From contig PKTG01000033.1 in the NCBI GenBank assembly GCA_002869225.1, positions 1 to 33,620 of the forward strand: 33,620 nt of DNA. The letters are read 5' to 3'. The position numbers and the translations under genes were made by a program. This document shows, piece after piece, positions 18,130-27,718 of the stretch (positions are counted from its first letter, which is position 1; every line of letters starts with the position of its first letter). Under the pieces are notes generated by a model that was not told the origin of the DNA, ran no database searches, and saw only the letters and a list, made by a program, of their open reading frames with translations. This DNA is from Candidatus Muiribacterium halophilum. Lineage in GTDB: Bacteria; Muiribacteriota; Muiribacteriia; Muiribacteriales; Muiribacteriaceae.

Positions 18130-19524
18130 ATGAGAAGAACTTTATTAATAATCTTTATATTTTTTATTGTCTTAAAAACATACGGTATGAACTTAGATGA
18201 TGTTTTGTTACCGGCTTTGCAAGAAGATATTGATGTCCTTAAAAACGAGAATGATAAAAAAGTAAATCAATGGGAACTATTCGAAGCAAAAAAAGCGGCT
18301 TTTCCTTCGGTATCATTAGAATTTGAGAATCAGACCTTTGATGACACAAACGTTGCTTTTACGGCGACACCGCAATTTAAACAAACACCAGAGCTTAAAT
18401 TAAATCTCTTTGCTCCAATATATACAGACGGTTCATTATCACAAAATATAATATATAAAAGAAAACAGGGTGAGCTGTTAAAATTATCTCTTGAACTGAC
18501 AAAAGAACAGTTGAAACATGATATTATACAACAGTATTTAGATGTTCTTGCTAAATCAAGAAAATTCGATATTTCAAAAGAGATATTAAACAATGCTGAG
18601 GCTCTACTCAATATCTATGAAAATGTATTTGAACTTGGTAAGATAACAAAATTAGAACTCTTGAACGCTCGTAAATAGGCAGCAAAGATAAAATATGAGA
18701 AAGAACTTGCGAGACTTGATTATTTAAAAGCCTATAATTCTTTGATGAGGTTGAGTCAACTTGATGATAGTAGAATATCAGATCTTGAGGATATAAATGT
18801 CGATATGAACTACAATGAGGAGCTTGAGAAGATAACAGAAGAAGCTTTGAAAAATAGACTTTAATTAAAAGTCTATAGACTCGATGCTGAAGTAAAAAAG
18901 ATGGAAAAAAACCTTACAGAACCTAAAGAGACTCTTGGCGTAAATCTTGAATACAGTAGAGGTGGAGTCCAAAGAGGGGATAAAAACAGGACATTTCCAC
19001 TGGATAACAAAGAGTATAAATATTCTCTTTTATTTTCAAAACCATTGAACTGGCATAAGATAAGTTATCAAAGAGATTATGAAAGTATAGGTTGGGTAAA
19101 GGCTGGACAGAATCTTTTTGAAGATACCGTTCTTGCAACAGATAGGATAACATTTGATCTTTTCGATAATGGAGTTGAAAAAAGTACAATAGCCAGGAAA
19201 AAGGCTGATTATGAATATTCAAGACTTTCAATTCGAGATTTTAAAAAAAATATGATGCTTAATATTGAAGATGCCTATAACAGTCTTATGACTGCTAGAG
19301 AGACTATAAAGATACAGCAGCAGAATGTAGCATATTATGAGGAAAAGATCGAAATAGAGAACAATCAGTATAAACTGGGGCAATTCTCAATGGCAGATCT
19401 TCTTGAGAGTATTGTAGAATCACTAACAGAAAAAAAGAAATATATAGAAGCATTCTTCGATTATAAAAAATCGTATATAATGTTAAAATATTTATCGGGA
19501 GAACTCTCCAATGAAAAATTATAA
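18130..19524 (+). pseudogene. TolC-family outer-membrane efflux channel, interrupted by two in-frame stops
   Basis: AAGGAA at 18120-18125 precedes the ATG. A signal peptide (MRRTLLIIFIFFIVLKTYG) leads into a TolC/OEP-type protein of two similar halves rich in long helices. The first half ends with the typical ILNNAEALLNIYENVFELGK with ITKLELLNARK, and the second has KIQQQNVAYYEEKIEIENNQ and KLGQFSMADLLESIVE. Read through it is 464 residues, normal for the family. Codon 183 is TAG (18676-18678), after LELLNARK, and codon 245 is TAA (18862-18864), in a place where relatives have a phrase like N-R-P-E-L-K. Between and beyond them the frame continues with good family sequence. Open pieces are 18130-18678, 18679-18861 and 18865-19524; none alone could form the trimeric barrel. 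The downstream genes are intact. Confidence 0.85.
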
Positions 19525-20818
19525 AAAAATCATATTATTTATTGTCTTATTATCCATTATATTTCTTACTGGATGCGAATTTTTAGATAAGTATCTAAAA
19601 AAAGACAATGATAAGAATAAAAGTGAGATAAATGTTATTAAAGTTGCTGCCATCAAAGTCAAGCAGACTACTAAAAATATAAATAATACTCTCATTGGTA
19701 CTGCTGACCCCGAGTTTGATATAAAGATAAAAGCTCAGGTAGAGGGAAAGATCGATCAGATACTTGTAAGTGAAGGTGATATTGTAGAAAAAGGTCAGAT
19801 ACTTGCAAAGATAGAAGATCAGGAAGTTAGACTTCGAGTGAGACAGGCTCAGATAAGTGTAAAAGATGCTAAATCTGAGGTTGAGAGATCAAAACTACAG
19901 AAAAAAGAGAAGATACTTGAGATGGAGAAGGAATTTGCAGATGTTCAAGCGGATTATCTGAGAAAAAAGATACTTCTTGATAAAAGGAAAGATGAATCTG
20001 AGACAAAAGCGAAACTCTATAGAATAAAAGCTGCAACTCTTGAAGAAGTTAGGGAAGCAGAAAGAAATTTTGAACAGGCTAGAATAGATTATGCAGCTTC
20101 AGCTAAAAAGTATCAGACTTCTAAGGAACTCTTTGGGGATGAAAAGAACATAAGAGGTAAGATGCTTGATCTAAACATAGATAAAAATGAGAATAATCTC
20201 TTAAGCCTACAAAGTGAACTTGAAAAAGCTGAGTTTGAATTGGAAAAATATACCATAAAAAGTCCATCAAACGGAATGATTTCTGATGTTTTTAAGACAA
20301 GCAATCAATACATCAACCTAAGTGATGCTGACATATTCTCTTTGATTGGAGTAAAAAAAATACATGTTAGAACGAATGTTTCTGAGAGTGATATAAGAAA
20401 GATAGAAAAGGATAGTGAAGTAAACATAACTTTTGATGCTATTAAAGACGCTCAATATATAGGCAGGATAATATCAATAAAACCTATCATCGATACAGCT
20501 TCAAGAAGTTTTCCAGTCAGGATACTGATTCCAAATGAGGATAATAATATAAGACCAGGTATGTACTCAAGAATTAGTTTTGATAAGTTGAATGAAGTGG
20601 AGGCTTTATGGATACCAATTTCATGTATGAGAAAATCAGGCAATACAAATTATGTGTTTAAGATAAATAAAAATATAGCTATTAAGACTTCAGTAGAGAC
20701 TGGAAGACAATCGGGAGATATGGTCGAAATAATATCAGGCTTGAAGTCAGGCGAACAAATCATTTCTGAGGGGGTAGATAAAGTATCAGATCTTTCAAAG
20801 GTAGAAATATTAAGGTGA
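19511..20818 (+). CDS. RND efflux membrane-fusion (adaptor) lipoprotein
   Basis: The signal sequence ends in a lipobox (IIFLTGCEF, lipidated Cys22), as in AcrA-type adaptors. A barrel-sandwich (lipoyl-like) half motif, IKAQVEGKIDQILVSEGDIV with EKGQILAKIED, precedes a long alpha-helical hairpin (~residues 100-225). The second half motif is FELEKYTIKSPSNGMISDVF, followed by a beta-barrel domain and membrane-proximal domain (DTASRSFPVRILIPNEDNNI, RPGMYSRISFDK). The 435-residue length is normal. The protein bridges the two RND pumps encoded next to the TolC-type channel. It overlaps the tolC-type gene by 14 bp, and the first pump starts 6 bp after its stop. Confidence 0.92.
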   Translation: MKNYKKIILFIVLLSIIFLTGCEFLDKYLKKDNDKNKSEINVIKVAAIKVKQTTKNINNTLIGTADPEFDIKIKAQVEGKIDQILVSEGDIVEKGQILAKIEDQEVRLRVRQAQISVKDAKSEVERSKLQKKEKILEMEKEFADVQADYLRKKILLDKRKDESETKAKLYRIKAATLEEVREAERNFEQARIDYAASAKKYQTSKELFGDEKNIRGKMLDLNIDKNENNLLSLQSELEKAEFELEKYTIKSPSNGMISDVFKTSNQYINLSDADIFSLIGVKKIHVRTNVSESDIRKIEKDSEVNITFDAIKDAQYIGRIISIKPIIDTASRSFPVRILIPNEDNNIRPGMYSRISFDKLNEVEALWIPISCMRKSGNTNYVFKINKNIAIKTSVETGRQSGDMVEIISGLKSGEQIISEGVDKVSDLSKVEILR

Positions 20819-20824
20819 TACTTT

Positions 20825-23716
20825 ATGATAAAAAATCTTTATAAACGTCCTCTATCAATAATCGCTTTTTTTGTACTGTTATTTTTCCTTGGTGTATTAT
20901 CTATTTTTAAATTAAATGTAGCATTATTACCGTCTATGGAATATGGTGTAATCAATATCGAGACGGAATACGAAGATGCTACCGCAGCTGAAGTAGAGGA
21001 GAAGATCACAAATGTAATAGAGAAAACCATATCAGCTATTCCTGGTTTGAAATATTATAAATCGATTTCATATAATGGACGTTCTTTAGTCACATTAATA
21101 TTTAACGAGACCAAAGAAAAAAACTATGATAAGCATTATCTAAAGGTGAGGGAAAAAGTGGAGGCAATAAAAAATATGCTTCCGGAGGATTCTCATATAC
21201 CTATTGTAAATATGTATGATCCTGAAAATCTACAGAGTTTTGTCTTAGGGTTAAAATATTCTGATATTGAAGGACTTTCCTATGAAGAGGATATCCCCAT
21301 ACTAATAAGAAAACTTGAATCTGTAGATGGTATAAATGATGTAAAGCTAAAAGGTATACCTGAAAAGAAGATATTTATTAGAATAAATCCTCAGCAGCTA
21401 TCAATGATGGATGTGACAACAAGTGAGATAATAGAATCGATAAAAGCCAACAACTTTGATTTTCCAGGAGGAACTGTTGATTCCAGGGGACAGGAGATAA
21501 ATGTAAATATTCGTGGGAGTATAAAAGATATATCTCGTCTTGAAAGATTAATAGTTAGTAAAGGCTCGGATAAAAAAAACACTATATATTTATCTCAGAT
21601 AGCTGATGTAATACAAAAAGAAGTTGAACAAAACTTTGCCGTAGTAAACGGTGAAAGAATGATACTGTTTGAAGTATTCACATCTAACAATACATCTTTA
21701 GGAAGTCTTTCTGACAATATTAAAGCTGTCATGAATTCAAATAATTTAAAGTATTCTATGGTAGCTGATTATTCGACTACGATTAATAGATCGATAGATG
21801 AGCTTTTGATATCTATGATCCTTGGGATCTTTTTTACTACTATAATACTTATTGGATTTTTTGGGGATATAAGGATAGCCATATTGGTATCAATAGTTAT
21901 TCCTTTTGCAGTAGTAATAAATCTTATTTTTATGTTTTTATTCAAAATAAATATCAACATGTTATCCTTATCAGGATTGGTTATCTCTGTTGGTCTTATT
22001 GTTGATAACTCTCTGGTTGTAGTCGATAAACTGCAATATTTCGGATCTTTAAAGGAAAAAAGATATATATTAAAAGCAGTAAATAGTACAATAGGTCCTC
22101 TTTTATCTTCCACTTTTACCACTGTTATAGCATTCCTTCCAGTTATATTTTTAACTGGTCTTACTGGAGAGTTTTTCCGTCAGATAGCTTTATCAGTTAG
22201 TATGACTTTGTTTATATCTTTATTTTTAGCATTTCTTCTAATCCCATCGCTTTATGATTATTTTATTAGAAGAAGAAATATTAGAGGAAATTCTGGTCGT
22301 GGTATTTTTCTTCATCTTTTAAAAAGAATAGTACTAAATACATCGCGTTTCTTTTACAGACATAATATAACAACTACATTATTTGTCTTTATAGTATCAA
22401 TTATAAGTATATTCTTTCTTATAACATGGAACAAAGAATTTCTTCCAGAATCAGTGGAGAGTAATTTCACCGCAAAACTTTTTTTAAATCAAATGACACC
22501 CGAGCAGATAAGCTTTGAGATAGCAAGTCTAAATGATTATATAAGAAAAAACTTTTCTGAAGAGGTAAATTGGGCAGCTGGTGCTGAATTTGAAAAAAGT
22601 GAAGCGACTGTATATTTTTCTGCGTTGAATGGTAAAGAAAAAGCGATATACTCAGGATTAAAGGAATTTTTTAAAAAGAGAGGAGTTAAAGCAGACTTTA
22701 TTTTGAACCCTTCATGGAATATTCCTGAAGCCTTTAGATTACTACTTAGATTAAATATCTTTAGCGAAGACCCAAAAGTCCTCCACAGTAATGCAAAAAA
22801 ACTCGAAGAAGCATTTCCAGATGATGCGATCATCGATCATATATCTCCTGAACGTGTTATAGCGATTAGACCAGATATTGAAAAATCAGAGATGCTTCAG
22901 ATAGATATTGACGAACTTAAAAATACAGTAAGAACCGCTTATGGTGAATTCAGGATAACAGAACTTATAAACGAGGATTCCTACATAGGAGTAGATATAG
23001 AACCATATACTAGAGATGAAAATATTCAAAATCTTAAAGTGGCAACTAAAAATGGGAAAAAAGTCTTTTTAAAAGATTTTGCTAACATTGAAGTAGATAG
23101 AATATATACTCCAATCTATCATTATGAGGGAAAAAGATTTATTCAGACAAGATTTGCAGTATTTTCAGATATTGAAAATAAGATAAAAGAGATAACAGAT
23201 CTTATTAAGGATGATGATGTTGAGTTTTCTTTTACAGGTATCAATGAGACAAAAGATGAGATGATAAAGAATATGATGTTTGCTCTAATAGTAGCTATAA
23301 TACTTATTTATCTTATACTTGTGATTCAATATGAATCCTTTAAAAAACCATTTATTATTCTATTTTTATTACCATTTACCTTCTCGTGTTCGATTTTAAT
23401 GTGGAAAATATACGGAGTGAGATTAAATCTAATGAATATGCTCGGTATAATATTACTATCCGGAATAACTGTAAACAACTCTATAATACTTCTTTCCGAG
23501 ATAATAAAAAGAAAAGATTATAAAAAAGCCGTTGTATCAAGGTCAAGAGCGATATTTATAACAACTCTCACTACGGTCATGGGTTCAATCCCAATGCTAT
23601 TTGGTTCAACTGCAGCAATGAGAATACCCCTTGCACTTACTATTATTGGTGGTATGTCAATTTCCTGGCTTGTAAACCTCATTTTCCTTCCAGCAGTTGA
23701 TAGGACCTTGCGATGA
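20825..23716 (+). CDS. RND-superfamily efflux pump subunit 1
   Basis: A full-length (963 residues) AcrB/MexB/SwrC-type pump with two six-helix bundles and two large periplasmic loops. It begins with a first helix (PLSIIAFFVLLFFLGVLSIF) and the typical porter start (NVALLPSMEYGVINIETEYE with DATAAEVEEKITNVIE). Helix 4 carries the proton-relay Asp394 in GLIVDNSLVVVDK; the second Asp of AcrB is Asn here, as in many SwrC-like relatives. Helix 10 has GITVNNSIILLSE, lacking the AcrB Lys. FTGINETKDEMIKNMMFAL leads into the second bundle. It is probably a drug, lipid or metabolite exporter; the substrate cannot be told. Its last 4 bases overlap the start of the second pump gene. Confidence 0.93.
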   Translation: MIKNLYKRPLSIIAFFVLLFFLGVLSIFKLNVALLPSMEYGVINIETEYEDATAAEVEEKITNVIEKTISAIPGLKYYKSISYNGRSLVTLIFNETKEKNYDKHYLKVREKVEAIKNMLPEDSHIPIVNMYDPENLQSFVLGLKYSDIEGLSYEEDIPILIRKLESVDGINDVKLKGIPEKKIFIRINPQQLSMMDVTTSEIIESIKANNFDFPGGTVDSRGQEINVNIRGSIKDISRLERLIVSKGSDKKNTIYLSQIADVIQKEVEQNFAVVNGERMILFEVFTSNNTSLGSLSDNIKAVMNSNNLKYSMVADYSTTINRSIDELLISMILGIFFTTIILIGFFGDIRIAILVSIVIPFAVVINLIFMFLFKININMLSLSGLVISVGLIVDNSLVVVDKLQYFGSLKEKRYILKAVNSTIGPLLSSTFTTVIAFLPVIFLTGLTGEFFRQIALSVSMTLFISLFLAFLLIPSLYDYFIRRRNIRGNSGRGIFLHLLKRIVLNTSRFFYRHNITTTLFVFIVSIISIFFLITWNKEFLPESVESNFTAKLFLNQMTPEQISFEIASLNDYIRKNFSEEVNWAAGAEFEKSEATVYFSALNGKEKAIYSGLKEFFKKRGVKADFILNPSWNIPEAFRLLLRLNIFSEDPKVLHSNAKKLEEAFPDDAIIDHISPERVIAIRPDIEKSEMLQIDIDELKNTVRTAYGEFRITELINEDSYIGVDIEPYTRDENIQNLKVATKNGKKVFLKDFANIEVDRIYTPIYHYEGKRFIQTRFAVFSDIENKIKEITDLIKDDDVEFSFTGINETKDEMIKNMMFALIVAIILIYLILVIQYESFKKPFIILFLLPFTFSCSILMWKIYGVRLNLMNMLGIILLSGITVNNSIILLSEIIKRKDYKKAVVSRSRAIFITTLTTVMGSIPMLFGSTAAMRIPLALTIIGGMSISWLVNLIFLPAVDRTLR

Positions 23717-26616
23717 TAAAAAGCATATTTAAAGTCTTTTTAAAAAAAAAGCCTAGATTATTTCCAGTCTTAATAATATTGATCGTAATGATTGGTATTA
23801 TATCCTATCAGAATCTTCCACTTGAATATATGCCGGGTAGAAGCGCAGATTATTATACTATAAATGTGGCTGCATCGAGTTTAGACCCAATGGAAGTTGA
23901 GAGAGCTATATGTATTCCTCTTGAGAAAAGGTTAAGAAAGATCGATGGTGTAACCAATATATATTCATCATGCAAAAAAGGTCAGCTCAAGATAAACGTT
24001 AAGACTTTAGAGGATAATGATACACGTATATATGCAGCTATAACAGCGGTATGTTCTGAACTATATGAAGATTTTCCTGAAAACGTATCAAAACCAGTAG
24101 TGATGAGATTCTCATCCGAAGACATGCCTATTACTGTGATACAGATAAAGAAAGATTTGTTTAAAGAGGATATTGAGGAAAGATATGTCAAGACTATTTC
24201 GAGGTTTGATGGAATAAGTAAAGTAGATGTACTTGGTGGAAAAGAAGAGAAAAAAGAAATAATAATAGATAAGGATAAATTATCAATACTTAAAATAGGT
24301 TTAGCTCAAATTTCCGATCTTTTAAGGAAGTATTCTATCAGAATGGGAGTAAAGTCCTATGGAAAAAATATTATTATAACCACACCTATTAAAAGACTTG
24401 AAGAGATAATGGATATTCCCGTAAAAAACCTTCAAGGGAAAGCTTATTATTTTAAGGATTTTTCAAAGATAGAGACTGAGCAACTTAAGAGAAGATCTTT
24501 TTCAAGAATAGATGGTAAACCTGCGAATGTATTATATGTATATAAAGAGTCTACTTCAAATACAGTATCTATATGTAACATGATACGAGATTATACTGAA
24601 AAAGATGAAGACCTGGAAATACTCTTTGATCAGGGTCAGAATATTAAGGACAGTATAAAGTCTCTTTTTAAAGCGCTTATGGTTGGAGCACTTATATCCG
24701 GTATTTTTATAATATCAATATTCAGGAACGTCACATTATTATTCCCAATATTACTAGTCATACCACTTTCATTTTTATCTGTTTTTGCTTTTATGTACTT
24801 TTCCTCAATATCTTTGAATGTTATGTCTATGTCTGCTTTTTTATTTTCTTTGGGATTGTTATACGATAATTCAGTGATAATTATTGAGAGTATTGAAAGA
24901 GAGATAAATATTAGAAAGAAAAAAAGCTTTAAGGTGATATATTCAGCTCTTATTAAAATACTTCCACCAGTCTTTATATCGACTTTAACTACTTTTTGTG
25001 TCTTTCTTCCAATCTTTTTCGCTAAAAAAGAACTATATGAGATGTATAAAGATTTTGCATGGGTATTGGGATTCTCTTTATTTTCATCATTTTTTCTTGC
25101 CTCTATTGCAGTTCCTTATTTCATATATTTTTTTTATATTAGGAGAGACTCAGAAAAGAATTATAAGGATTATGAGTTTTTCAATTCTTTCTTTACAGCT
25201 AGGTTATTATCAAAAAAGAAGTATATTTCAACAATAGCTTTGGTAATATTTATGATCTCAATTTTTTTCTATAATAGTATTGGTACATCAAAGACAGATC
25301 AGACTCCGGATAATATGTTTATATTTCTCTTTCAACCCGGTCTCAAGATGAGTTCCGAGGATTTTTCAAAAGATATGAAAAAAATAGAAGATTATCTAAA
25401 CTCTATTGATGGCGTTAAAAGAACACTTACTACTTTTCAGGGAGAGACAGCAAGACTTGTACTCGAGGTTAAAAAGGAAAGACTTAGGGAAATAGCAGAC
25501 AAATATAGTAAGATCAAAGAAGATCTATCTAAATACCCCGATATATCTTTCTTTCTAATGAATGCTCCGGTGGATACCTTTAATGAAATAGATATTAATG
25601 TTTTTGGAAATGATTTTAAAGAAAGAATAAAAAAAGCGGGAATAATATCCAGTGATATTAAAGATAAGATGGGAGATCTTTTTGATCAGATCATAATCAA
25701 AGAGAGGCCACCTGTTGATGAGATAGAGGTCGTTCTTGATCGTTCAAAGATTGCAGACCTTGGTTTTAGTATTCAGGAAGTGGCTTATATTATCAGAGCA
25801 TATATTGAAGGACCAAAAATACAGGGAATAACACAGGATTCGAAAAGACAAAATAAAGTAAGAGCTTCTAATATTAATAACATTGAAGATATTAGATCGC
25901 TTCCTATAAGAAAACTTAAATCTGTAATGCTTGGTGATATAGCTGATATAAATATAAAAGCAAATCCTTCCTCAGTGGTACATGAAGACTCAAATGCTCT
26001 TGTTAAAATCGGTCTTACTTTTAAAGATATTGATGAGTATACGATGATGCAAATGATCAGAAGGACAATAGATGAAAAGAATCTAAAAAGAAAGAATAGG
26101 ATCCTTTATTCTTTTGATAAGAAGACAATGAAATTGAAAGAAACAAGAAGAGAGATGACATTAATAATAATATTCACAATGTTATTTTTAAGTATTGTCT
26201 TATACATGTATTACAACACTTTTATAGATGTTTTGATAGTATTTTCAGTGATCCCACTTACATATTCTTTACTTATTATAATAATGAGCATATTTAAGAT
26301 GTCCTGGAGTCTTCCTGTTTACATAGCTTTTATTTTACTTTCAGGTATAGTTGTAAATAATTCAATACTTGTTGTAGATTTTATTAAGAAAGACCAGTCT
26401 CATTCGTTAATATTTAAGATAATACATAGTATAAATAATAAGTTCAGAGCTGTACTTATTACAACAGCAACTACTATATTTGGTTTGGTGCCACTTATAT
26501 TTGCCGATAGTTTTTGGAGAACTATGGGAATCATTGCGATTGCCGGTTTAGGAATCGGAACTTTGATATCCTTATATGTGATGCCGATATTATATTATAG
26601 CATTAAGAAGAAGTGA
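23713..26616 (+). CDS. RND-superfamily efflux pump subunit 2
   Basis: A second complete pump of 967 residues, diverged from its neighbour but with the same layout. It has a porter start LPLEYMPGRSADYYTINVAA followed by SSLDPMEVERAICIPLEKRL. Helix 4 carries Asp385 in GLLYDNSVIIIES, and the helix 10 motif is LSGIVVNNSILVVDFIKK. A putative porter-domain phrase DRSKIADLGFSIQEVAYIIR is well preserved. Two adjacent, unequal RND genes with one adaptor recall MdtBC-type pumps, in which both subunits enter one trimer; heteromer formation here is inferred from gene order. The ATG overlaps the preceding stop (ATGA), so translation is likely coupled. The gene ends 42 bp before the next start. Confidence 0.92.
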   Translation: MIKSIFKVFLKKKPRLFPVLIILIVMIGIISYQNLPLEYMPGRSADYYTINVAASSLDPMEVERAICIPLEKRLRKIDGVTNIYSSCKKGQLKINVKTLEDNDTRIYAAITAVCSELYEDFPENVSKPVVMRFSSEDMPITVIQIKKDLFKEDIEERYVKTISRFDGISKVDVLGGKEEKKEIIIDKDKLSILKIGLAQISDLLRKYSIRMGVKSYGKNIIITTPIKRLEEIMDIPVKNLQGKAYYFKDFSKIETEQLKRRSFSRIDGKPANVLYVYKESTSNTVSICNMIRDYTEKDEDLEILFDQGQNIKDSIKSLFKALMVGALISGIFIISIFRNVTLLFPILLVIPLSFLSVFAFMYFSSISLNVMSMSAFLFSLGLLYDNSVIIIESIEREINIRKKKSFKVIYSALIKILPPVFISTLTTFCVFLPIFFAKKELYEMYKDFAWVLGFSLFSSFFLASIAVPYFIYFFYIRRDSEKNYKDYEFFNSFFTARLLSKKKYISTIALVIFMISIFFYNSIGTSKTDQTPDNMFIFLFQPGLKMSSEDFSKDMKKIEDYLNSIDGVKRTLTTFQGETARLVLEVKKERLREIADKYSKIKEDLSKYPDISFFLMNAPVDTFNEIDINVFGNDFKERIKKAGIISSDIKDKMGDLFDQIIIKERPPVDEIEVVLDRSKIADLGFSIQEVAYIIRAYIEGPKIQGITQDSKRQNKVRASNINNIEDIRSLPIRKLKSVMLGDIADINIKANPSSVVHEDSNALVKIGLTFKDIDEYTMMQMIRRTIDEKNLKRKNRILYSFDKKTMKLKETRREMTLIIIFTMLFLSIVLYMYYNTFIDVLIVFSVIPLTYSLLIIIMSIFKMSWSLPVYIAFILLSGIVVNNSILVVDFIKKDQSHSLIFKIIHSINNKFRAVLITTATTIFGLVPLIFADSFWRTMGIIAIAGLGIGTLISLYVMPILYYSIKKK

Positions 26617-26648
26617 AGCGATAGTACAGTATTACTAAGATTTTGATT

Positions 26649-26652
26649 GGAG
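26649..26652 (+). promoter_or_regulatory. Shine-Dalgarno deciding the start of the membrane protein at 26659
   Basis: GGAG lies 6 bp before ATG 26659. An in-frame TTG at 26647 overlaps this site and has no ribosome-binding site of its own, so the ATG is preferred. Confidence 0.6.
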
Positions 26653-26658
26653 TTATAT

Positions 26659-27153
26659 ATGAATAAATATTTAAAAGAATTGATCTTAGGCGCAATAATC
26701 ACGAGTATTATAATTGTATTTCAAATGTTAGCGATGCCGCAATATATTACAGGTATAATTATAAATTTGATCTATGTAGTTTTTACTCTTGTATCAGGAT
26801 TAAGAACGACCTGCTATGTAGCTGTACTTGTACCGTTTATTGCCTCAATCACAGGTATACTAAAACCTGTATTAGTACCTGTAATTCCTATAATAATATT
26901 ATCTAATCTAATATATGTCTTTTCTGTATATAGGATAAAAGGCAATAATATATTTCTTAGAATATTATTTCCACCGGTTCTAAAAGCTCTGACTATTTTT
27001 TTAGGAGGTAAACTGTTTATAAACTTCTTTGAAGTACATCCGATGTTTCAGAAGATGTTTATAGTGTTTGTTTCTATAAACCTAATGACGGCATTTGTAG
27101 GAAATATTATAGGGATATTTCTCTCAAAAAGATTGATTAGATCTCTCACTTAA
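26659..27153 (+). CDS. ECF transporter S-component-like membrane protein
   Basis: The 164-residue protein is almost entirely hydrophobic with about five membrane helices. The start (LILGAIITSIIIVFQMLAMP with QYITGIIINLIYVVF) and the middle (VPFIASITGILKPVLVPVIP, IIILSNLIYVFSVY) follow the pattern of small S-component-like proteins of the ECF transporter group. Those show a helix, a P-Q-x-I-T-G turn, and a P-x-I-P-x-I-x-x-x-N segment. S-components bind vitamins or metals and work with an EcfT/EcfA module, which is not in this window. No ligand can be named. Its 3' end overlaps the converging DUF523 gene by 8 bp. The call rests on pattern resemblance and is moderate. Confidence 0.5.
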   Translation: MNKYLKELILGAIITSIIIVFQMLAMPQYITGIIINLIYVVFTLVSGLRTTCYVAVLVPFIASITGILKPVLVPVIPIIILSNLIYVFSVYRIKGNNIFLRILFPPVLKALTIFLGGKLFINFFEVHPMFQKMFIVFVSINLMTAFVGNIIGIFLSKRLIRSLT

Positions 27154-27586
27154 AGGCAATATCATTTTCTGTCATTATATCTATATCGATTTTCTGTCTT
27201 TTGAGAAGTTTTACAAGAACACCTGAATCTGATACTAATTCACCCGAAAAAGTTCCATCATAGATCTTATTTACACCGCATGAAGGACTATTTTCTTTTA
27301 GGACAAGAAGTTCAGGTTCATAAAACTCAATAAGTATTATTGCTTCTGATGCACCTCTAAGAAATTGTTCCGTCTTATCTTCGCCGTTTTTGTTTTTTAC
27401 TATTATGTTTTCTCTGTCTACTATCTCACAAGGAATCCTTGGTGTAGAAAGCCCACCTAATTGCTCTGGACAAAAGAAAAAGATATCTTTCCTATCTTTT
27501 ATGAGTTCTTTGATCTCACAACTAGTCTGAGAATTAAGATCATAACGACATTTATAGCCTGCAAGGCATGCACTTATTCCTATCAT
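27146..27586 (-). CDS. DUF523-family cysteine-rich protein
   Basis: The 146-residue protein matches DUF523 along its length: GISACLAGYKCRYD at the N-terminus, FFCPEQLGGLSTPRIPCEIV, a middle EQFLRGASEAIILIEFYEPE, and LKENSPSCGVNKIYDGTFSG near the end. Family length is about 145-160 residues. The conserved Cys7, Cys13, the CPEQ Cys and the SPSCG Cys could bind metal or an iron-sulfur cluster, but the family's function is not established. It is the only minus-strand gene in this part and has its own promoter-like elements just upstream (27611-27638 on the complement). It converges with and overlaps the preceding gene's end. Confidence 0.9.
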   Translation of the reverse strand: MIGISACLAGYKCRYDLNSQTSCEIKELIKDRKDIFFFCPEQLGGLSTPRIPCEIVDRENIIVKNKNGEDKTEQFLRGASEAIILIEFYEPELLVLKENSPSCGVNKIYDGTFSGELVSDSGVLVKLLKRQKIDIDIMTENDIAFK

Positions 27587-27610
27587 GCAATAATAGTAAT
27601 ATATTTTTAA

Positions 27611-27638
27611 TTTATAAACAAGAGAAAAGTATTTTCAA
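27611..27638 (-). promoter_or_regulatory. Sigma-70-type promoter for the DUF523 gene
   Basis: On the complement, TTGAAA (27638-27633) and TATAAA (27616-27611) are separated by 16 bp. The -10 box lies about 25 bp from the ATG. Both boxes are close to consensus, but the region is AT-rich, so confidence is moderate. Confidence 0.45.
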
Positions 27639-27706
27639 TCTTTATTGGGTACTGGTTAATAAAAAAACCTTAAAATGCCGAAAAGTAAAAAAAAGGTAAC
27701 TCTAAC

Positions 27707-27712
27707 AGGAGG
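27707..27712 (+). promoter_or_regulatory. Strong Shine-Dalgarno for the TPR/zinc-ribbon gene
   Basis: AGGAGG ends 6 bp before ATG 27719, fixing that start. Positions 27639-27706 upstream are AT-rich with no convincing -35/-10 pair on the plus strand. Confidence 0.75.
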
Positions 27713-27718
27713 CTCATT

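Noticed and set aside
13812-18864. Reassigned stop codon (for example TGA as Gly or TAG as an amino acid).
   Set aside because: TAG, TGA and TAA all occur both inside conserved genes and as normal gene ends, so one reassigned codon cannot explain them.
26617-26646. Terminator between the second pump and the ECF-like gene.
   Set aside because: Only a 4-bp AGTA/TACT pairing is visible with no T-run, so the genes may be co-transcribed.
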